A DNA stretch of 64,000 nt from Dolomitihabitans soli. GTDB taxonomy: Bacteria > Actinomycetota > Actinomycetes > Streptosporangiales > Streptosporangiaceae. A program made the position numbers and the translations under genes. The notes under the pieces are model-generated. The model was given only the letters and a program-made list of their open reading frames with translations. It did no database searches and was not told where the DNA came from. The DNA lies in contig NZ_JAKNTW010000039.1 in the NCBI RefSeq assembly GCF_022213955.1, positions 1-64,000 on the forward strand. The letters run 5' to 3'. The first letter of the stretch is position 1, and each line of letters begins with the position of its first letter. Shown here piece after piece: positions 56,540-64,000 of this stretch.

Positions 56540-57478
56540 ATGCCTGATGCCCCCGCGGATCCCATCCGGCTGGTCACGGCCTGGGCGGGATGCCCGGTCA
56601 CGGCCACCGAGATCAAGGGTGGGCTCAGTCACCGGATCGCGCGGGTCGACTCGGGTGACGGACAGTCCTGGCTGATGCGCGTGCTCGACCCACGGGTCTC
56701 GGAGGCGGGCCTGGGGATCCCGCTGGAGCAGGAGATCGCCAACACGATCCAGGCGGCGAGCACCGGGGTAGGCCCCCGCGTGGTGCACCGGCTGCCCGGC
56801 CGGCCGGTGCTGCTCCTGGAGTTCATCGACGGGCGCACCCTCGACGCGCCCTCCGTCCGCGATCCCACGATGATCCCGCTGATCGCGGACGCCTGCCGGC
56901 GGCTGCACGCCGGGGCGAGGTTCGCCAACGACTTCTCCATCTTCCGCAAGCTGGAAGAACTGCTCGCGCTCTGCCGTACGCACGGGCTGCCCGTCCCGGC
57001 GGGCTACACCGACCGCCTGCCGGTGGTCGCGGAGATCGAGCGGGCGCTCGCGGCGCACCCGCTGCCCGCCGTCCCCTGCCACAACGACCTGCTGCCGGAG
57101 AACTTCATCGCGGCGGGCGACGTGGTGCGGATCGTCGACTACCAGCTCTCCGGCAACAACGACCCGGCCTTCGAGCTCGGCGACATCGCCGCCGAGGCCG
57201 ACTACCACCCCGACCTCACCGACCGCCTGGCCAGGGCGTACTTCGGCGAGCCCGATCGGCTGCTGCTCGCCAGGGTCCGGCTGTTCCTGATCATGTCGAA
57301 CATCACCTGGACCCTGTGGTTCTCGGTGCACCACGGCCTGCTGAAGGACCAGGCCGCGGCGGCCGACTTCGACTACGCCGCAGAGGCGGCGGACAAGTTC
57401 CGGCAGGCCGGACGAGACCTGGACGACCCGGGCTTCGGCCGGCTGCTCGATGACGTCCGGGGGCTGCCCCCGGAATAA
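56540..57478 (+). CDS. Choline/ethanolamine kinase-like phosphotransferase
   Basis: 312 aa from ATG 56540, AGGAG upstream. APH/ChoK superfamily: GGLSHRIARV as nucleotide loop, VLLLEFIDGRTL hinge, catalytic PCHNDLLPENFIAAG (HND-x4-N) and metal site IVDYQLSGNNDPAFELGDIAAEADY, which closely resembles choline and thiamine kinases. It phosphorylates a small amino-alcohol-type substrate. It is followed 30 bp later by an APC permease on the same strand, which would import the substrate (inference). Confidence 0.87.
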   Translation: MPDAPADPIRLVTAWAGCPVTATEIKGGLSHRIARVDSGDGQSWLMRVLDPRVSEAGLGIPLEQEIANTIQAASTGVGPRVVHRLPGRPVLLLEFIDGRTLDAPSVRDPTMIPLIADACRRLHAGARFANDFSIFRKLEELLALCRTHGLPVPAGYTDRLPVVAEIERALAAHPLPAVPCHNDLLPENFIAAGDVVRIVDYQLSGNNDPAFELGDIAAEADYHPDLTDRLARAYFGEPDRLLLARVRLFLIMSNITWTLWFSVHHGLLKDQAAAADFDYAAEAADKFRQAGRDLDDPGFGRLLDDVRGLPPE

Positions 57479-57507
57479 CCCCCCGCAACGCGCAAGGAGG
57501 CTGGTCG

Positions 57508-59058
57508 ATGACCAGGCCCGAAACCGTCGACGAGGACACCAGAAGGCTCGCGGAACTCGGCTACACCCAGGAGCTGTCCCGCACCTGGAGCGGATTCTCC
57601 AACTTCGCCATCTCCTTCTCCATCATCTCGATCCTGGCCGGCTGCTTCACCACCTTCGGACAGGCCTGGAACAACGGCGGGCCGGTCGCCATCTCCTGGG
57701 GCTGGCCGCTGATCTCGATCTTCATCCTGATCATCGGTCTGTGCATGTCGGAGCTGGTCTCGGCGTATCCCACGGCGGGCGGCATCTACTGGTGGGCCAC
57801 CAAGCTGGGCAAGCCGATCCACGGCTGGTTCACCGGCTGGCTCAACCTCATCGGGCTCATCGCGGTCACCGCCTCCGTCGACTACGGCTGCGCGACCTTT
57901 CTCAACATCACCCTCAGCAGGCTGACGGGCGGAGCCTGGGAGGGCACGCTCACGCAGGCGTTCCTGCTGTTCGTGGTCGTGCTGGCGCTGCACGCCCTGA
58001 TCAACATCTTCAGCCACCGGCTGATCTCACTGCTGCAGAACATCTCGGTGTGGTGGCACGTCGCCGGCGCCGCCGCGGTCGTCGCGATCCTGGCCTTCGC
58101 CCCGGAGAACCACCAGTCCCTCGGGTTCGTCTTCACCGAGACGATCAACAACTCGGGCTTCGGCGAGGGCGAAGGGCTGTCGTTCTGGTTCTACGTGCTG
58201 CCGCTCGGCTTCCTGCTCACGCAGTACACCATCACCGGCTTCGACGCCTGTGCGCACGTGTCGGAGGAGACCCAGGGCGCGGCGCTGTCGGCCGCCAAGG
58301 GGCTGTGGCGCTCGATCTTCTACTCCGCGATCGGCGGCTGGATCCTGCTGCTGTCCTTCCTGTTCGCGGCGACGAACGTGGACCAGATCAACGAGGAGGC
58401 CGGCTTCGTCGGCGCGATCTTCACCACCGCGCTGTCGTCCAACCTGGCCACGGCCGTCTTCGCCATCTCCACGATCGGCCAGTTCTTCTGCGGAATGAGC
58501 TGCGTGACCTCGATGTCCCGGATGACCTACGCGTTCTCGCGGGACGGCGCCGTGCCCGGGTGGCGGCTCTGGTCGAAGGTCGACCGGAACAGGACCCCGG
58601 TCAACGCCATCGTCGCGGGTTGCGTCATCGCCGCCCTGATCACCCTGCCCGCGCTCTACGCCCCTCCCGGCAGCGCCACGCCGGTCGCCTTCTACGCCGT
58701 CGTGTCGATCGCGGTGATCGGCCTCTACCTGGCCTTCCTCATCCCGATCTGGCTCAGGTTGCGGGTCGGCGACGCCTTCCAGCCCGGCCCGTGGACGCTC
58801 GGCCCGAGATACCGGGTGCTCTGCTGGATCGCGGTCGTCGAGATCGCGGTCATCTCCGTCTACTTCGTCATGCCGTTCTCGCCGGCGGGCGTCCCGTGGA
58901 GCCCGGACTTCACCTGGACCTCGGTGAACTACGCGCCGATCGCCGTCGGGGTGGTGCTGATCGGCATCGCGCTGTGGTGGGCGCTGTCGGCCAGGCACTG
59001 GTTCACCGGGCCGCGCCGTACGGTCGAGGACGTCGACGTCACGACCACGAAGATCTAG
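57508..59058 (+). CDS. APC-family amino acid/amine permease
   Basis: 516 aa from ATG 57508, AGGAGG upstream. Twelve transmembrane helices with the APC signature FSNFAISFSIISILAGCFTTFGQAWNNGGPV and ELVSAYPTAGGIYWWATKLG, and a conserved ITGFDACAHVSEETQGAA in helix 6-7. This is the GABA/choline-type (UCP/Uga4-like) subgroup. Coupled to the kinase-like gene just upstream, it probably takes up choline, ethanolamine or a related amine. Its stop overlaps the convergent lipB stop by three bases. Confidence 0.9.
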   Translation: MTRPETVDEDTRRLAELGYTQELSRTWSGFSNFAISFSIISILAGCFTTFGQAWNNGGPVAISWGWPLISIFILIIGLCMSELVSAYPTAGGIYWWATKLGKPIHGWFTGWLNLIGLIAVTASVDYGCATFLNITLSRLTGGAWEGTLTQAFLLFVVVLALHALINIFSHRLISLLQNISVWWHVAGAAAVVAILAFAPENHQSLGFVFTETINNSGFGEGEGLSFWFYVLPLGFLLTQYTITGFDACAHVSEETQGAALSAAKGLWRSIFYSAIGGWILLLSFLFAATNVDQINEEAGFVGAIFTTALSSNLATAVFAISTIGQFFCGMSCVTSMSRMTYAFSRDGAVPGWRLWSKVDRNRTPVNAIVAGCVIAALITLPALYAPPGSATPVAFYAVVSIAVIGLYLAFLIPIWLRLRVGDAFQPGPWTLGPRYRVLCWIAVVEIAVISVYFVMPFSPAGVPWSPDFTWTSVNYAPIAVGVVLIGIALWWALSARHWFTGPRRTVEDVDVTTTKI

Positions 59059-59690
59059 CGCGCCTCGAAGGCGGCGGCCATCGCGGCGCGGACCTCGTCC
59101 ATTCCTGCCGGGGAGCCCTCCCTGGTCACCGAGGTCATGTCGACCTCGGGCATGCCGCAGGGGATCGCCCAGTGCCACGGGTCGAGGTCGCCGTCGACGT
59201 TGAGGGCGAACCCGTGGCTGGTGACCCCGCGGCTCTGCCGCATGCCGATCGAAGCGATCTTGCGGCCGGTCTCCCTGGTCCACACGCCGGTGAGCAGCTC
59301 GGAGCCGGGCGGGGTGTCCCTGCGTTCGGCGGGGACGCCCAGCGCCGACAGCCCGTCGACCAGCCGCAGCTCGACCTCGCGGACGTAGTCGACGATGCCC
59401 TCGTCGTCACCGAGCTTGACGATCAGGTAGCCGACGAGCTGGCCGGGACCGTGGTAGGTCAGCTGCCCGCCGCGACCCGTGGTCAGCACGGCGATGCCGC
59501 GTGCCGGGTCGGGCAGGTGCTCGGTCGGCGTGCGTCGGCCGACGGTGTAGACGGCGGGGTGGCTGAGCAGCCACAACGTGTCACTCCGGGCGTCCTGCTG
59601 ACGCTCTCCGACCAGCTCGGCCATGCGCTCCATGGCCTTCTCGTAATCGACCAGATCGTCCTGGATCACCGACAGCGGCCGTTCCCTCAT
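59055..59690 (-). CDS. lipB: Lipoyl(octanoyl) transferase
   Basis: 211 aa from ATG 59690 (MRERPLSVIQDDLVDYEKA). LipB hallmarks: HPAVYTVGRRTPTEHL, GRGGQLTYHGPGQLVGYLIV, the catalytic Lys in GRKIASIGMRQSRGVTSHGFALNV and the nucleophile Cys in WAIPCGMPEVDMTSV. It moves octanoyl groups from acyl-carrier protein to lipoate-dependent enzymes, the first step of lipoic acid synthesis. lipA is often next door in actinobacteria but is not in this window. It is transcribed behind the PspC gene. Confidence 0.95.
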   Translation of the reverse strand: MRERPLSVIQDDLVDYEKAMERMAELVGERQQDARSDTLWLLSHPAVYTVGRRTPTEHLPDPARGIAVLTTGRGGQLTYHGPGQLVGYLIVKLGDDEGIVDYVREVELRLVDGLSALGVPAERRDTPPGSELLTGVWTRETGRKIASIGMRQSRGVTSHGFALNVDGDLDPWHWAIPCGMPEVDMTSVTREGSPAGMDEVRAAMAAAFEAR

Positions 59691-59707
59691 GGGAACCAGC
59701 TTACGAG

Positions 59708-59920
59708 CTAGCCGTAGGTGTGGTGGCTGTGGGTCGTCGCACCGGGGCGGGGGCCCTTCGGGAGGACGACCCACATGATGAGATAGATCACGAACTGCGG
59801 CCCCGGCAGGATGCACGAGAGCACGAACAGCAGTCGGACGAAGTTGGGGGACCAACCGTAGCGCTCAGCGATACCACCGCAGACGCCTGCGATCATCTTG
59901 TGGCTGGTTGACCGATGCAC
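59708..59920 (-). CDS. pspC: PspC-domain membrane protein
   Basis: 70 aa: MHRSTSHKMIAGVCGGIAERYGWSPNFVRLLFVLSCILPGP, the PspC signature (KMIAGVCGGIAE), followed by one or two transmembrane segments and a His-rich tail (GATTHSHHTYG). Stand-alone PspC proteins modulate envelope-stress signalling. It is 17 bp upstream of lipB, possibly only by chance in the same transcript. Confidence 0.9.
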   Translation of the reverse strand: MHRSTSHKMIAGVCGGIAERYGWSPNFVRLLFVLSCILPGPQFVIYLIMWVVLPKGPRPGATTHSHHTYG

Positions 59921-60012
59921 CGGGTTCCTCCTGTTTGTGTTGGTTCACCTAGTAGAACGAAGTCGCCGTGCGGCACCGTTCCACCACGGACCCTGAGATA
60001 ACCCTGAACCCA

Positions 60013-60513
60013 CTACCCTGACCTTTTCGAAAGCCACGTCCGGGCCTGATCCAGATCGTCGTCCGTCAGCCCGCAGCGCGGATCGACGTGGACCAGCAGA
60101 AACTCATCCACACCCGGATGCAGGCGCAGGAACTCCACATCGGCCTCCCAGGTGAGATCGTCGAACCACACGAAGGGACGACGACCGGCGTACGCCGCGA
60201 TGTGCGGCGTCTTGAACATCTCCCCCTGGTTCGCCCGGTCGAGCGCCGGCATCTCGATGACCGGCAACGCGGGCAGGCCGATGCAGGGACCGATCCACTC
60301 GTTGGCCGCGTGCTCCCAGGTCGTCGCCCAGACCAGCTCAGCCCCGGTCTCGACGGCCAGGGCGAGCAGCTTCCTGCCGTGCGCGGGACTGAGATGAACC
60401 CGGTACGGCACGCCGTCCACCACACACTCGCGCGTCACGAAATTTCGCATTTTGCCGCCCAAAGGGTTGAGCACCCCATCGACGTCCAACAGCAACAGCG
60501 GGCGCTCGACCAT
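60013..60513 (-). CDS. HAD-like hydrolase (Swiss-army-knife RNA-repair type)
   Basis: 166 aa from ATG 60513 (MVERPLLLLDVDGVLNPLGG). The HAD nucleophile motif is LLLDVDGVLNP, the second motif LVWATTWEHAANEWIG (Thr) and the C-terminal acidic motif WFDDLTWEADVEFLRLHPGVDEFLLVHVDPRCGL. This group of small actinobacterial HADs resembles the HAD domain proposed in RNA-repair 'Swiss-army-knife' proteins. The substrate is unknown. It is divergent from the M28 peptidase gene over 112 bp. Confidence 0.85.
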   Translation of the reverse strand: MVERPLLLLDVDGVLNPLGGKMRNFVTRECVVDGVPYRVHLSPAHGRKLLALAVETGAELVWATTWEHAANEWIGPCIGLPALPVIEMPALDRANQGEMFKTPHIAAYAGRRPFVWFDDLTWEADVEFLRLHPGVDEFLLVHVDPRCGLTDDDLDQARTWLSKRSG

Positions 60514-60625
60514 GGCCGGTATCGTCACCGACTCGGGCGCGGGCTGTCCAGGGGGCCCTGGTCTGGAAAGCCCGGTCGGGTTACGTTGCGCATGATCTAT
60601 GGCCCAATTCTCCTGGAGGAGCCCG

Positions 60626-62155
60626 ATGCGATTGAACATGCGACGGAGCATGCTTCGCACCCTGGCCGTGGCCACGGCCATCACACTCCCCCTGGCCGCC
60701 GTGCCACCCGCGAACGCCAGCCCCGTGTCCGATGTCTTCTCCAAGATACTCATGAAGACCGTCAAGGGCTCGAACGTCAAGAAGCATCTCGACGCCTTAC
60801 AGGCGATCGCCACCGCCAACGGCGGGAACCGGGCGGCGGGCACCCCCGGTTACGACGCCTCGGTCGACTACGTGGCGGGGAAACTCCGCAAAGCCGGTTA
60901 CAAGGTCAGCACGACCGACGTGGAGTTCCCCACCGGGTGGGAGGAGCTCTCGCCCGCCGTACTGCAGCAGACCGCGCCCACCCAGACCACCTACACCTCC
61001 CCCGGCGACTTCGTGACCGTGGTCTCCTCCGGGTCGGGCGACGTCACGGCCGAGATCCAGGTGGTCGATCCGGTGCTCCCGCCGCCGCCCACGCCCGGCT
61101 CGACCGCGGGTTGCGAGGCCGCCGACTTCGCCGGCTTCGTACCCGGCCGGATCGCGCTCATCCAGCGCGGCACGTGCCCGTTCGTGCAGAAGGCCGACAA
61201 CGCCAAGGCCGCCGGGGCCGCAGCGGTGATCTTCTTCAACGAGGGGCAGCCCGGCCGTACCGACCCGTTCGTCTTCGACATCGGTGAGTGGCGTTACGGC
61301 TTCCCCGTGGTGTTCACCAGTTTCGCGGTGGGTTCGGACCTGGCCGACACCCCCGGCACCGTCGTGCACGTCAAGACGGACACCAAGATCGAGCTCGGCA
61401 AGACCAGGAACGTCATCGCGGAGACCCGGTTCGGCGACCGTGACGACGTGGTCATGGTGGGCGCTCACCTGGACAGCGTGCCCGAGGGCCCGGGGATCAA
61501 CGACAACGGCTCGGGCACCGCGGCGATCCTGGAAGTCGCGCTGCAGATGAAGCACTTCCCGGTGCGCAACAAGGTGCGCTTCGCGTTCTGGGGCGCCGAG
61601 GAGCTCGGCCTGGTCGGTTCCAACCAGTACGTGGCGGAGCTTCCCCCGGCGGAACGCGACCGGATCAAGCTGTACCTGAACTTCGACATGATCGCCTCGC
61701 CGAACTACGCCTACAAGCTGTACGACGGCGACAACTCCGACAACGTGGGATCGCCCGCCGGGCCCCCCGGATCGGCGCAGATCGAGCAGCGGCTGGCCAA
61801 GTTCTTCGACAGCCGCAAGCTCGGCCACGTCGGCACCGACTTCGACGGCCGCTCCGACTACGGGCCGTTCATCGCGGTGGGCATCCCGTCGGGCGGCATC
61901 TTCACCGGCGCCGAGCAGCTCAAGACCGCCGCGGAGGTCGCGATCTTCGGCGGCCAGGCGGGCGTCGCCTACGACGTCTGCTACCACCAGGCGTGCGACA
62001 CCATCGGCAACGTCAACGCGACCGCCCTCGACCGCAACTCGGACGCCATCGCCGACGCCACGGCCGCCTACGCCTTCGACCTGTCCACCATCCCCGCCCG
62101 CTCCACCGCCGCCACCACGCGGTCCCTCCAGCCCACCCCCCACGACGTGTCCTGA
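60626..62155 (+). CDS. Secreted M28 family aminopeptidase with PA domain
   Basis: 509 aa from ATG 60626 with GGAGGA upstream; an earlier ATG 60599 lacks a site. Signal peptide (RTLAVATAITLPLAAVPPANA). Residues about 40-130 start the M28 fold, a protease-associated (PA) domain is inserted at about 150-255 (FVPGRIALIQRGTCPFVQKADNAKAAGAAAVIFFN), and the zinc ligands follow: GAHLDSVPEGPGINDNGSGTAAILE, FWGAEELGLVGS, NFDMIASPNYAY and VCYHQACDT. It cleaves N-terminal residues from extracellular peptides, like Streptomyces griseus aminopeptidase. It is a single gene with complex terminators. Confidence 0.94.
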   Translation: MRLNMRRSMLRTLAVATAITLPLAAVPPANASPVSDVFSKILMKTVKGSNVKKHLDALQAIATANGGNRAAGTPGYDASVDYVAGKLRKAGYKVSTTDVEFPTGWEELSPAVLQQTAPTQTTYTSPGDFVTVVSSGSGDVTAEIQVVDPVLPPPPTPGSTAGCEAADFAGFVPGRIALIQRGTCPFVQKADNAKAAGAAAVIFFNEGQPGRTDPFVFDIGEWRYGFPVVFTSFAVGSDLADTPGTVVHVKTDTKIELGKTRNVIAETRFGDRDDVVMVGAHLDSVPEGPGINDNGSGTAAILEVALQMKHFPVRNKVRFAFWGAEELGLVGSNQYVAELPPAERDRIKLYLNFDMIASPNYAYKLYDGDNSDNVGSPAGPPGSAQIEQRLAKFFDSRKLGHVGTDFDGRSDYGPFIAVGIPSGGIFTGAEQLKTAAEVAIFGGQAGVAYDVCYHQACDTIGNVNATALDRNSDAIADATAAYAFDLSTIPARSTAATTRSLQPTPHDVS

Positions 62156-62170
62156 CCCATCCCGTACGGC

Positions 62171-62189
62171 GGCGCCCCGCGAGGGCGCC
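62171..62189 (+). terminator. Hairpin after the aminopeptidase gene
   Basis: GGCGCCC-CGCGA-GGGCGCC, 7-bp perfect stem, 16 bp beyond the stop codon. Confidence 0.6.
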
Positions 62190-62253
62190 GCGGGGTAGGG
62201 CTCGCGAAACGGCGCGCCCTACCCCGCGAACGTGCGCCCTACCCCGCGAACGT
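62189..62253. terminator. Bidirectional terminator with alternative arms
   Basis: CGCGGGGTAGGGC (62189-62201) pairs perfectly with GCCCTACCCCGCG at 62216-62228, and equally with the second copy at 62236-62248. The right arm belongs to a 20-bp unit repeated twice in tandem (62214-62233 and 62234-62253). It sits between convergent genes (ends 62155 and 62259). Confidence 0.7.
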
Positions 62254-62258
62254 GAGTG

Positions 62259-63293
62259 TCACCCGCGTGTCGGCGCAGGCACGGGCTCTGCACGCGTCGG
62301 CTTGGGCCCAGGCTTGGCACGCGGCGGCTCAGAGACCGGATCCTGCGCACGTGGCGGCTGAGGCTCGGCACGTGGCGGCTCCGGCGCCGGGTCCTGCGCA
62401 CGTGGCGGCTCGGGCACAGCAGTGACCGTACGCGTGGACTCCGGCTCCATCGCACGCGTAGGCTCCGGCGTCGGCGGCGTATCCGTCAGCTCTAGCGTCG
62501 GCGTATCGGTAGGCTCCGGCGTCGGTGGCGCGTAGGTGGGCTTCGGCAGAGGCTCAGCCGGGCTGTCGTAGACGCCGATCGCCCAGGAGCCCGGCCGTTC
62601 ACCGATCTCCGCCTCCAACTGCTCGACGCCCGTCGACCGGAACAGTGTGCGGAAGGTGTACTTCCCGTGGCACTTCTTCGCCTGGGGCGCGCAGTCCTTG
62701 GCCCTGGGCCCCGACTCGTAGATCGGCGCGTCTGCGGGAAAGACCCAGACCTTCATGCTCTGCGGCCCGTCCAGCCAGCCGTCGGGGGCGGACCTCTCGT
62801 CGTGGTGCCCTCCCCCGTCGCCGCTACAGCGGCGCAGGCTGCCACCGGCCTTTCCGCCCTTGAGCTTCTCCCTGATCAGCACCCACATCCGGGGATCGGA
62901 ACAGACGACCTTGTTACCCGTGTAGTAGCTGGTGGGAGTGAACTTGATCGTCTTGCCGGAGCCGACGGTCGTGAACCGCTCGGAGTGGATCAGGGGCATC
63001 GTGAAGTCGACGGCGCCGAGCAGCACCCGGAACGTCTTAGGCAGTTTCGGGCCGGACTCCAGCCGGGCGGAGTCGGCGGGGACCTGCTTCACCTGCGGGG
63101 CGCCCGCGGCGAACGGGGCGGTCACCGCGACGACGGAGACCACCGCGGCCCCCGCGAGCACCGTGCTCACCGCCCTGCGCCGCAGCCGGATCCGCCGGCC
63201 CCGCCGTACGATGTCGTCGAGCCGGGGGGAGCCGTCCCCGGCGGCCGCGCGCTCGGACAGGAGTTCGCGCAGGTCGTTCTCGGTGTGGGTCAA
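62259..63293 (-). CDS. Membrane-anchored partner of the SigE-type sigma factor, Pro-rich repeat tail
   Basis: 344 aa from TTG 63293; TTGA overlaps the sigma stop by four bases, so it is co-translated. N-terminal cytoplasmic segment (MTHTENDLRELLSERAAAGD-type, common in sigma-partner proteins), one transmembrane helix (RRRAVSTVLAGAAVVSVVAVTAPFAAGA), an extracellular domain with Cys pairs (KVVCSDPRM, LRRCSGDGGG, DCAPQAKKCHGKY), and a C-terminal tail of PEPT/EPPRAQDP repeats. It may act as an anti-sigma factor or as a surface sensor. The repeat tail is unusual in length (about 80 residues). Confidence 0.8.
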   Translation of the reverse strand: MTHTENDLRELLSERAAAGDGSPRLDDIVRRGRRIRLRRRAVSTVLAGAAVVSVVAVTAPFAAGAPQVKQVPADSARLESGPKLPKTFRVLLGAVDFTMPLIHSERFTTVGSGKTIKFTPTSYYTGNKVVCSDPRMWVLIREKLKGGKAGGSLRRCSGDGGGHHDERSAPDGWLDGPQSMKVWVFPADAPIYESGPRAKDCAPQAKKCHGKYTFRTLFRSTGVEQLEAEIGERPGSWAIGVYDSPAEPLPKPTYAPPTPEPTDTPTLELTDTPPTPEPTRAMEPESTRTVTAVPEPPRAQDPAPEPPRAEPQPPRAQDPVSEPPRAKPGPKPTRAEPVPAPTRG

Positions 63294-63790
63294 CGCCTTG
63301 CCCCCTCAAGTTTCAAGGTCTGGATGTCCGGGTCGACGCGCAGGTGGGTGAGTGCCCGCCTGAGCTGGGTCTTCGCCGTGCCGAGCGAGCAGCCGACGGT
63401 GTCGGCGACCTGGATCAGCGTGAGGCCCTCGAAGTAGTGCAGGACGATCACCGCCCGCTGCCGTGGCGACAGTGCGCCGATCGCGGCCCAGAGCGCGGCC
63501 TGGTCGCCGACCTCCGCCGCGACGTCGCGGGCGTCGGCGCCGTCGGGCAGCACGTCGGTCGGCACCTCCCCGCGCCAGCGTCTGCGCCACCAGGAGGCGT
63601 GCGTGTTCACGATGATCTTGTAGACATAGCGGTCGGGATCGCCCTCGATCCTGCGCCAGGCGAGCCACGCCCTGGCCAGCGCCGTCTGGACCAGGTCCTC
63701 CGCCTGGCCCCAGTCTCTGGAGAGGAGGTAGGCCATCCGGCACAGCCGTTGGTGCCGCTGTGCGACGTACTCGGCGAAACCGCCGTCCAT
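63290..63790 (-). CDS. SigE-family ECF sigma factor
   Basis: 166 aa from ATG 63790 (MDGGFAEYVAQRHQRLCRMAYLLS). Typical of the actinobacterial SigE family: DWGQAEDLVQTALARAWLAWRRIEGDPDRYVYKIIVNTHASWWRRRW in region 2 and LSPRQRAVIVLHYFEGLTLIQVADTVGCSLGTAKTQLRRALTHLRV in region 4. It directs RNA polymerase to a small stress or secretion regulon; the downstream membrane protein is its likely partner. Nothing else is seen in 63791-63954. Confidence 0.92.
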   Translation of the reverse strand: MDGGFAEYVAQRHQRLCRMAYLLSRDWGQAEDLVQTALARAWLAWRRIEGDPDRYVYKIIVNTHASWWRRRWRGEVPTDVLPDGADARDVAAEVGDQAALWAAIGALSPRQRAVIVLHYFEGLTLIQVADTVGCSLGTAKTQLRRALTHLRVDPDIQTLKLEGARR

Positions 63791-63954
63791 CTAACGCCTC
63801 CGTCTCATCGTCCTCACGGTGACTACCGGCTGGGACGCTGTTTCGGATGACACCTCGGCCACATATGTTCGTCGGCTCCGCTAGCCTCGCCTAGAAGTTT
63901 CGCTGAGGCCGCCGGCATGTCTCCGGCCTGGTCTCCCCTTGGAAGGTGTCTGGC

Positions 63955-64000
63955 TTGATCGGCTGGTTCGAGGCAACGGTGCTGGGCGTGTTGCAGGGGC
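63955..64000 (+). CDS. uppP: Undecaprenyl-diphosphatase (5' end only)
   Basis: Partial gene cut by the right edge. TTG 63955 follows GGAAGG and encodes MIGWFEATVLGVLQG, which matches the start of UppP/BacA proteins (WxEAxxLGxxQGLTEFLP). The enzyme dephosphorylates undecaprenyl pyrophosphate for peptidoglycan synthesis. Only 15 codons are visible, so the call rests on this short match. Confidence 0.7.
   Translation, partial: MIGWFEATVLGVLQG

Noticed and set aside
1-64000. Possible prophage, integrative element or large biosynthetic cluster
   Set aside because: No integrase, terminase, transposase, tRNA attachment site, PKS or NRPS gene was seen.

Overview
The window is high-GC DNA with strong G/C bias at third codon positions, many GTG/TTG starts, four-base ATGA/GTGA stop-start overlaps and a wealth of secreted enzymes, ECF sigma factors and NarL-type two-component systems. 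This is the signature of an actinomycete. Gene content (PknG system, GH19 chitinase, LamG-decorated sugar dehydrogenase, VTC/DUF4956 pair) fits the Streptosporangiales (Nonomuraea/Streptosporangium/Microbispora type), but the genus is an inference. I see no rRNA, tRNA, CRISPR array, phage or intact IS element; the window looks chromosomal, with mostly short operons.

Layout. 1-6.8 kb: the 5' part of a large secreted glucose/sorbosone-dehydrogenase-like protein with PKD, Fn3 and two LamG domains (it runs off the left edge); a gene pair matching the orthosomycin-resistance rRNA methyltransferases AviRb and AviRa; a secreted GH19 chitinase with a palindromic operator. 6.8-10.8 kb: copper operon csoR-copZ-secreted His-rich protein-copA with candidate CsoR boxes. 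10.7-19.4 kb: GNAT/kinase-like pair, repeat-tailed membrane protein, IclR regulator and class III aminotransferase, secreted subtilase, VTC/DUF4956 pair, LysE exporter. 19.4-22.8 kb: coupled operon ABC ATPase-permease-histidine kinase-response regulator. 23-34 kb: Baeyer-Villiger-type monooxygenase, GlxA-type regulator with divergent cupin, RDD protein, TetR with divergent oxidoreductase (paired operators), nucleotidyltransferase, VOC/TetR operon, secreted lipase with an operator inside its promoter, PanE-like reductase. 34-41 kb: second two-component system with a membrane-anchored protein, serine hydrolase, GntR/DUF1648 pair, DUF6236 protein.

41-50.2 kb is the most interesting part: a seven-gene, tightly coupled operon of coiled-coil protein, PknG-type kinase, PP2C phosphatase, vWA protein, FHA protein, GlnX-like four-TM sensor and GlnH-like amino-acid-binding lipoprotein. 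It looks like an expanded version of the mycobacterial PknG-GlnX-GlnH amino-acid-sensing system, with the phosphatase, the phosphopeptide reader and a new vWA subunit in one transcript. Three of its products carry similar zinc ribbons.

50.4-56.3 kb: an apparent membrane and extracellular redox module (NuoF-ferredoxin fusion, ferric-reductase-like heme membrane protein, DUF1996 with a striking Q/N/D insertion, DUF4142, YxFxxD-repeat lipoprotein) divergent from an ECF sigma/zinc-finger anti-sigma pair whose anti-sigma ends early. 56.5-64 kb: choline/amine kinase-like and APC permease genes, lipB, a PspC protein, an HAD-family protein, a secreted M28 aminopeptidase, a SigE-type ECF sigma factor with a membrane-anchored partner, and the first codons of uppP at the right edge.
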